Positions 7,292 to 10,072 of a stretch of 10,072 bases of DNA are shown here, piece after piece. Where the stretch lies: the NCBI GenBank assembly GCA_023429565.1, contig JAEZDJ010000115.1, positions 1 through 10,072 of the forward strand. Reading direction: 5' to 3'. Within the stretch, counting starts at the first letter, position 1. The number at the start of each line of letters is the position of its first letter. Source of the DNA: Actinomycetes bacterium. GTDB taxonomy: Bacteria; Actinomycetota; Coriobacteriia; Coriobacteriales; Eggerthellaceae. The notes below the pieces were generated by a model, which had not been told where the DNA came from, ran no database searches, and saw nothing but the letters and a program-made list of their open reading frames with translations. A program made the position numbers and the translations under genes.

Positions 7292-7326
7292 GCAGCCCCC
7301 TCTCTCCTGATCAGTTAGAAGAACTC

Positions 7327-7335
7327 ATGATAGCA
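7327..7335 (-). promoter_or_regulatory. Extended -10 promoter candidate for the LuxR-type gene
   Basis: The leftward strand reads TGCTATCAT (7335 to 7327), an extended -10 element (TG-N-TATCAT, five of six matches to TATAAT). It lies about 35 bases before the GTG start, giving a leader of roughly 28 bases. No good -35 box is seen at the expected distance, which is usual for extended -10 promoters but lowers certainty. Confidence 0.38.
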
Positions 7336-7464
7336 GGAGCAAAGGGCCACTGAGTTGCGGGAGCCATACCTTTAGAAAACGCGCAAAAGCCCGCCCCGCC
7401 ACCTCTCGAAGCAGCAAAGGATGGGGATGGGATGGCGGATTGGCAAAAAGCAAAAGATAGGGGC

Positions 7465-7503
7465 AGTTTTCCGACGGCCGCTCCACGAAAGCAGCGGAAA
7501 ACT
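7465..7503. repeat. Inverted repeat with 21-base loop
   Basis: AGTTTTCCG (7465-7473) pairs exactly with CGGAAAACT (7495-7503). An alternative stem CCGCT (7478-7482) with AGCGG (7493-7497) overlaps one arm, so two mutually exclusive folds are possible in a transcript. It may be a leader structure for the downstream luxR-type gene or chance; the sequence alone does not decide. Confidence 0.4.
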
Positions 7504-7543
7504 CCCGTCCAAAAAGCCTGCGGAGCCCGCTTTCTCAAAAAAG

Positions 7544-7609
7544 TTGCCCATATGGAGGTCAATTCTCCAAATGGCAAGATTTATGCTTACAAAATGATCC
7601 TATTGTCAT
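7544..7609 (-). promoter_or_regulatory. Promoter-like pair with overlapping inverted repeat
   Basis: On the leftward strand ATGACA (7609-7604) and CATAAA (7585-7580) are separated by 18 bases, a fair match to -35 and -10 boxes. The predicted start near 7573 falls within an imperfect inverted repeat at 7544-7577, where TTGCC, AT and TGGAG on one side pair with CTCCA, AT and GGCAA on the other. A repeat across a start site suggests an operator. A transcript from here would have a leader of about 280 bases before the luxR-type gene. Confidence 0.35.
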
Positions 7610-7714
7610 AGAAGGATGTAAAACAGCCCCAGCAATGACTCGTCACTTTTTTCGTCTCGGTTTCGGCTTTGCCATCCGACGGAAACTTATCGCTTCTCCG
7701 GACGACAGGAATGA

Positions 7715-7751
7715 CGTACGGCGGAGACGCTTCATGCGTCTCCGCCGTACG
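7715..7751 (-). terminator. Strong hairpin downstream of tatA, probable terminator
   Basis: CGTACGGCGGAGACGC (7715-7730) is exactly complementary to 7736-7751 around a TTCAT loop, a 16-bp GC-rich stem. It begins 51 bases past the tatA stop. On the leftward transcript it is followed by TCATTCCTGTCGTCC, which is pyrimidine-rich but has no run of T. Placement suggests transcription termination or 3' end protection of the tatA messenger; an operator role is less likely given the short loop and the lack of a nearby start. Confidence 0.5.
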
Positions 7752-7802
7752 GAGAAAATGCGGACCAAGCGCAGTACCTGGCACGTAGTTCCGAAATCCT
7801 CT

Positions 7803-8096
7803 TTAAGAGACCGTCTCCGTAGCGGGAGCCTTCTTCTTCACGACCTTCGCAACCTTGGTCCGCGAGCCAGCAGCCTCTTCCTTTTCTTCGTCAGACTCCT
7901 GAGCAAGAACGACGTCTTCGTCCGCGTCCTCGTCGGCCTCGGCCTTTTTCTTGTCTCCGCCCATGCCCTCACGCAGGCCCTTCACCGTCTGCCCAAGCGC
8001 AGAACCAAGCTTCGGAAGATTTTTAGGACCAAAAATCAGCAGGATGACGGCCAGGATGATGAGCAGTTCGGGCATGCCCATTCCAAGTATTTTCAT
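7803..8096 (-). CDS. tatA: Twin-arginine translocase pore subunit TatA
   Basis: This 97-residue protein is a TatA/TatE-type component of the Tat pathway, which moves folded proteins, often with redox cofactors, across the membrane. It has the family plan: a single short membrane helix (PELLIILAVILLIF, about residues 9-22), the FGPKNLPKLG hinge (22-31) and an amphipathic helix (about 27-43, GSALGQTVKGLREG). The tail is unusual in being strongly acidic (about 52-75) and then lysine-rich (about 80-90). The start at 8096 is set by GAGGAGG five bases upstream; a frame reaching back to 8219 adds an unlikely non-Tat N-terminus. No tatC or tatB lies beside it. It follows the FAD dehydrogenase gene on the same strand after 269 bases, so it probably has its own promoter. 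TatB is less likely given the Gram-positive-style N-terminal helix. Confidence 0.92.
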   Translation of the reverse strand: MKILGMGMPELLIILAVILLIFGPKNLPKLGSALGQTVKGLREGMGGDKKKAEADEDADEDVVLAQESDEEKEEAAGSRTKVAKVVKKKAPATETVS

Positions 8097-8365
8097 GTGA
8101 GCCTCCTCGGGTGGCTTCAGGTGCATAACAGAATCGAAGTATGGGGAAAGCAGGCGCTCGACGCTATCATGCAGAACGCTGATTTGCCAAGCAGCAGAAC
8201 GGTTTCCCGTGTCATGCAAATCGCGTACAAGCTCGTTTTCGCAGGTGATAGCTGACTATGACGAACGCGGGAACCCAGAGCCATCGCTGCGTCAACACGG
8301 ATGCCTCACGTTTCGTCCATCCGTCCGCCGCAAATCCGCCAAAAGCACCTGCGGGAAAGGGCGTC
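8097..8365. other. Gap between FAD dehydrogenase and tatA
   Basis: These 269 bases contain no supported gene. They presumably hold the tatA promoter. A TTGGCA with ATAGCG 17 bases on can be found on the leftward strand but matches the consensus poorly. No clear terminator hairpin with a T-run follows the dehydrogenase stop. Confidence 0.4.
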
Positions 8366-9781
8366 CTAAGCTTCCTGCGGCACCTCCCCGGCGAGCATCC
8401 CTCCAGCGAGCCAGCCCATCACGCTTGCCATCATGAGGCCGCGTGTCCAACCGCTCGAGTCGCCCAAGCACGACAGCTTCCGCACATTTGTGTGAAACCT
8501 CTCGTCCATCTTCACGCGGTTGCTGTAGAACTTGAGTTCTGGCGAGTACAGGAGCGTTTCCTCCGCAGCAAAGCCCGGCACCACCTCGTCGACGGCCAGC
8601 ATGAAATTGAGAATGTTCGTCAAGGCCCGATACGGCAAGGCTGCGGTGATGTCCCCCGCCACGGCATCCTCAAGCGTGGGAACGACATTGCTCCGGCTCA
8701 ATTCCTTTTCCCATGTGCGCTTTCCGTCAAGGATATCACCCAAGCGCTGCACCAAAATCCGTCCTGCGCCCAACATGTTCGTCAGTTCGCCGATCTTCTG
8801 TGCATAGGCGATAGGCTGATCGAACGGCTCGGAGAAGTTCTGGGAGCACAGGATGGCCAGGTTCGTGTTCGGAGACACGCGTCCCTTGTAAGAATGGCCA
8901 TTCACCACAGCCAAACCGCCGTCGTAGTTCTCCTGGCTGACAAATCCGCCAGGATTCTGGCAAAACGTGCGCACCTTGTTTTTGAAGGGCTTCGGATAGC
9001 CGATGAGCTTCCCTTCGTACAAAACGTTGTTCACCGTTTCCATGATCTCATTGCGCACCTCGACGCGCACCCCGATGTCGACCGGTCCAGGACCGTGGGC
9101 GATTCCGTGCTCTCGGCACATTCGCTCGAGCCAGTCAGCTCCCCGCCGCCCCGTGGCAACCACCGTATGGCTTGCTCTGATCTCCTGGGAGCCTTCCGGA
9201 GCATCGACGAGTATACCCGCGCATTCCTCGTCCTCAATGAGCACCTGGCGACAGGCGGTCGAGAAACGCAGATCGACTCCGGCATCGGCAAGATGCCGCT
9301 CGATGAGGGCATACAGGTCACGCGCCCGCTCGGTTCCCAAGTGGCGAAGGGGACAGTCGACAAGCTTGAGTCCCGCCTTGATGGCACGCCGGCGGATGTC
9401 GTCCATTTCACCCTGCACTCCCAGCCCCTCGACGCGGGCATCCGCCCCGAACGAAAGATAGAGGTCATCGACCTGCCTGATGGCCTCTTGCGCGGCTTCA
9501 ACTCCTATGAGCTCCGGCAGATCGCCTCCCACCTCGCTTGAAAGCGAGAGCTTCCCGTCGGAAAAGGCTCCGGCACCAGAAAAACCCGTGGTGATGCGAC
9601 AAGGATCGCATCCGGCACACCGGGCGCCCAGCTGTTTTGGACAGATGCGACCCTCGATGGACAGTCCTTGCTCAACGATGACGATGCGCCCTGGAAACCC
9701 GCAATCGATCAGGGAAAGCGCACAGAAGATGCCAGCGGGACCGGCACCGACGATGACGACGTCTGTTCTCTCGATCGGCAT
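8366..9781 (-). CDS. FAD-dependent dehydrogenase, COG2509 type
   Basis: This 471-residue flavoprotein has an N-terminal Rossmann fold: GAGPAG at 12-17 and Glu37 at the end of the second strand for the FAD ribose. A cysteine-rich segment CPKQLGARCAGCDPC (Cys47, 55, 58, 61) leads into GFSGAGAFSDGKL (66-78), a combination I recognise from the uncharacterised FAD-dependent dehydrogenases of COG2509. A second nucleotide-associated motif VVATGRRG is at about 207-214, and GDSSGWTRGLMMASVMG near 440-456 closes the FAD site. There is no signal peptide, so it should act in the cytoplasm; the substrate is unknown. The four cysteines may bind a metal or cluster, which is inference. The start at 9781 is chosen because the fold begins at once and AAGAAGG lies five bases upstream; the longer frame to 9901 adds 40 residues with no family-like features. 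Confidence 0.88.
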   Translation of the reverse strand: MPIERTDVVIVGAGPAGIFCALSLIDCGFPGRIVIVEQGLSIEGRICPKQLGARCAGCDPCRITTGFSGAGAFSDGKLSLSSEVGGDLPELIGVEAAQEAIRQVDDLYLSFGADARVEGLGVQGEMDDIRRRAIKAGLKLVDCPLRHLGTERARDLYALIERHLADAGVDLRFSTACRQVLIEDEECAGILVDAPEGSQEIRASHTVVATGRRGADWLERMCREHGIAHGPGPVDIGVRVEVRNEIMETVNNVLYEGKLIGYPKPFKNKVRTFCQNPGGFVSQENYDGGLAVVNGHSYKGRVSPNTNLAILCSQNFSEPFDQPIAYAQKIGELTNMLGAGRILVQRLGDILDGKRTWEKELSRSNVVPTLEDAVAGDITAALPYRALTNILNFMLAVDEVVPGFAAEETLLYSPELKFYSNRVKMDERFHTNVRKLSCLGDSSGWTRGLMMASVMGWLAGGMLAGEVPQEA

Positions 9782-9946
9782 GACGACCTTCTTCCCCTGG
9801 CAAAGCATGCCAGACGCGATGGAGTCATCTGCGAGTATAGCCCATAGAGCGAGAGACGCGGGACACAGGGGAAGCATGCCGCCGTCACGTTGCCTGGACA
9901 CGAACGCCCTTGGGCCTTGCCGCGCTCCATCGTGGTCAGCTCTCCC

Positions 9947-10072
9947 CTAACGGGCAGAAGACGACCCTTCTCCTCGCGCAAAACGCGGATCAAGGGCAAT
10001 TGCATCAAGACGCGCCATGACGACGTCCTCAACGTCGAACGAGAAGGGAGCCAAAGCCTCGTCGACGTACAC
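9947..10072 (-). CDS. 3' end of an unrecognised gene, cut by the window edge
   Basis: The leftward frame is open from the right edge to TAG at 9947-9949, giving the last 41 residues of a protein. They include LAPFSFDVEDVVMARLDAIA and end FARGEGSSSAR. The mix of hydrophobic and acidic residues and GC-rich third positions fit a genuine soluble protein C-terminus, but I do not recognise the family. It reads in the same direction as the FAD dehydrogenase, 165 bases away, so the two could share a transcript. Confidence 0.55.
   Translation of the reverse strand: MYVDEALAPFSFDVEDVVMARLDAIALDPRFARGEGSSSAR

Larger units (their letters stand above)
7292..7802. other. Long non-coding gap between luxR-type gene and tatA
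   Basis: No gene is supported across these 511 bases. An 88-codon leftward frame starting with TTG at 7577 has no ribosome site and an unconvincing composition. Bases 7531-7630 are clearly more AT-rich than the surroundings and hold a promoter-like pair and an imperfect inverted repeat. Other elements are an extended -10 sequence near 7330, a 9-bp stem at 7465-7503 and a 16-bp hairpin at 7715-7751. The arrangement fits a regulatory region with a long leader for the leftward luxR-type gene, or a small RNA gene. Confidence 0.5.

Noticed and set aside
5498..7318. Rightward 606-codon open frame opposite the LuxR-type gene
   Set aside because: It is rich in Arg, Gln and His, has no domain, and mirrors a clear membrane protein gene; high GC in the real gene leaves few stops on the other strand.
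7420..7443. GGATGG-like repeats
   Set aside because: Short and imperfect, with too few units to distinguish from chance in G-rich DNA.
7311..7577. Leftward 88-codon frame ahead of the LuxR-type gene
   Set aside because: TTG start without a ribosome site, no recognisable motif, and it overlaps promoter-like and inverted-repeat elements.
8258..9541. Rightward 427-codon open frame opposite the FAD dehydrogenase
   Set aside because: It is antisense to a gene with unmistakable FAD motifs, and its composition is unlike a folded protein.

Overview
The window looks like chromosomal DNA from a GC-rich anaerobic actinobacterium, most likely a coriobacterium of the Eggerthellaceae type (Eggerthella, Gordonibacter, Slackia and relatives). 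This is an inference. It rests on the GC-rich coding sequence, the Shine-Dalgarno-led genes, and above all a LuxR-type regulator whose N-terminus is a bundle of about 12 membrane helices, a protein class unusually abundant in that family. I see no tRNA, rRNA, CRISPR array, insertion sequence or phage gene.

Left block (1-4747). Bases 1-171 hold no convincing gene, only short inverted repeats and a hairpin just past a stop codon. Two overlapping leftward genes encode the halves of a heterodimeric ABC transporter in which membrane domain and ATPase are fused in each protein. Both resemble the YbtP/YbtQ-IrtA/IrtB branch or multidrug-type exporters. A TetR-family regulator is transcribed divergently. 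The 126-base AT-rich gap between them carries two operator-like palindromes of identical design, ATGACC-N14-GGTCAT, with centres exactly 64 bases apart. The likely logic is that the TetR protein represses itself and the transporter until a ligand, probably related to the transported compound, releases it.

Middle block (4810-7291). Two leftward genes follow: a ferredoxin-like protein with a complete first iron-sulfur motif, a second motif short of one cysteine, a duplicated 14-residue Cys-Pro-Gly repeat and a conserved-looking C-terminal domain; and upstream of it the 12-helix LuxR-type regulator. A perfect 44-base palindrome lies between them, just ahead of the ferredoxin gene. It lacks a T-tract, so it looks like an operator rather than a terminator.

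Bases 7292-7802 are a 511-base non-coding stretch with promoter-like elements and several inverted repeats, including a 16-bp-stem hairpin downstream of tatA.

Right block (7803-10072). Leftward genes encode a TatA-type pore subunit of the twin-arginine translocase and a FAD-dependent dehydrogenase of the COG2509 type. A 41-codon 3' end of an unrecognised gene runs off the right edge.

The most noteworthy signals are the twin operators, the 44-base palindrome and the altered ferredoxin. No gene cluster here clearly amounts to a new system; the families are known, and the novelty, if any, lies in control sites and in the substrate of the transporter.
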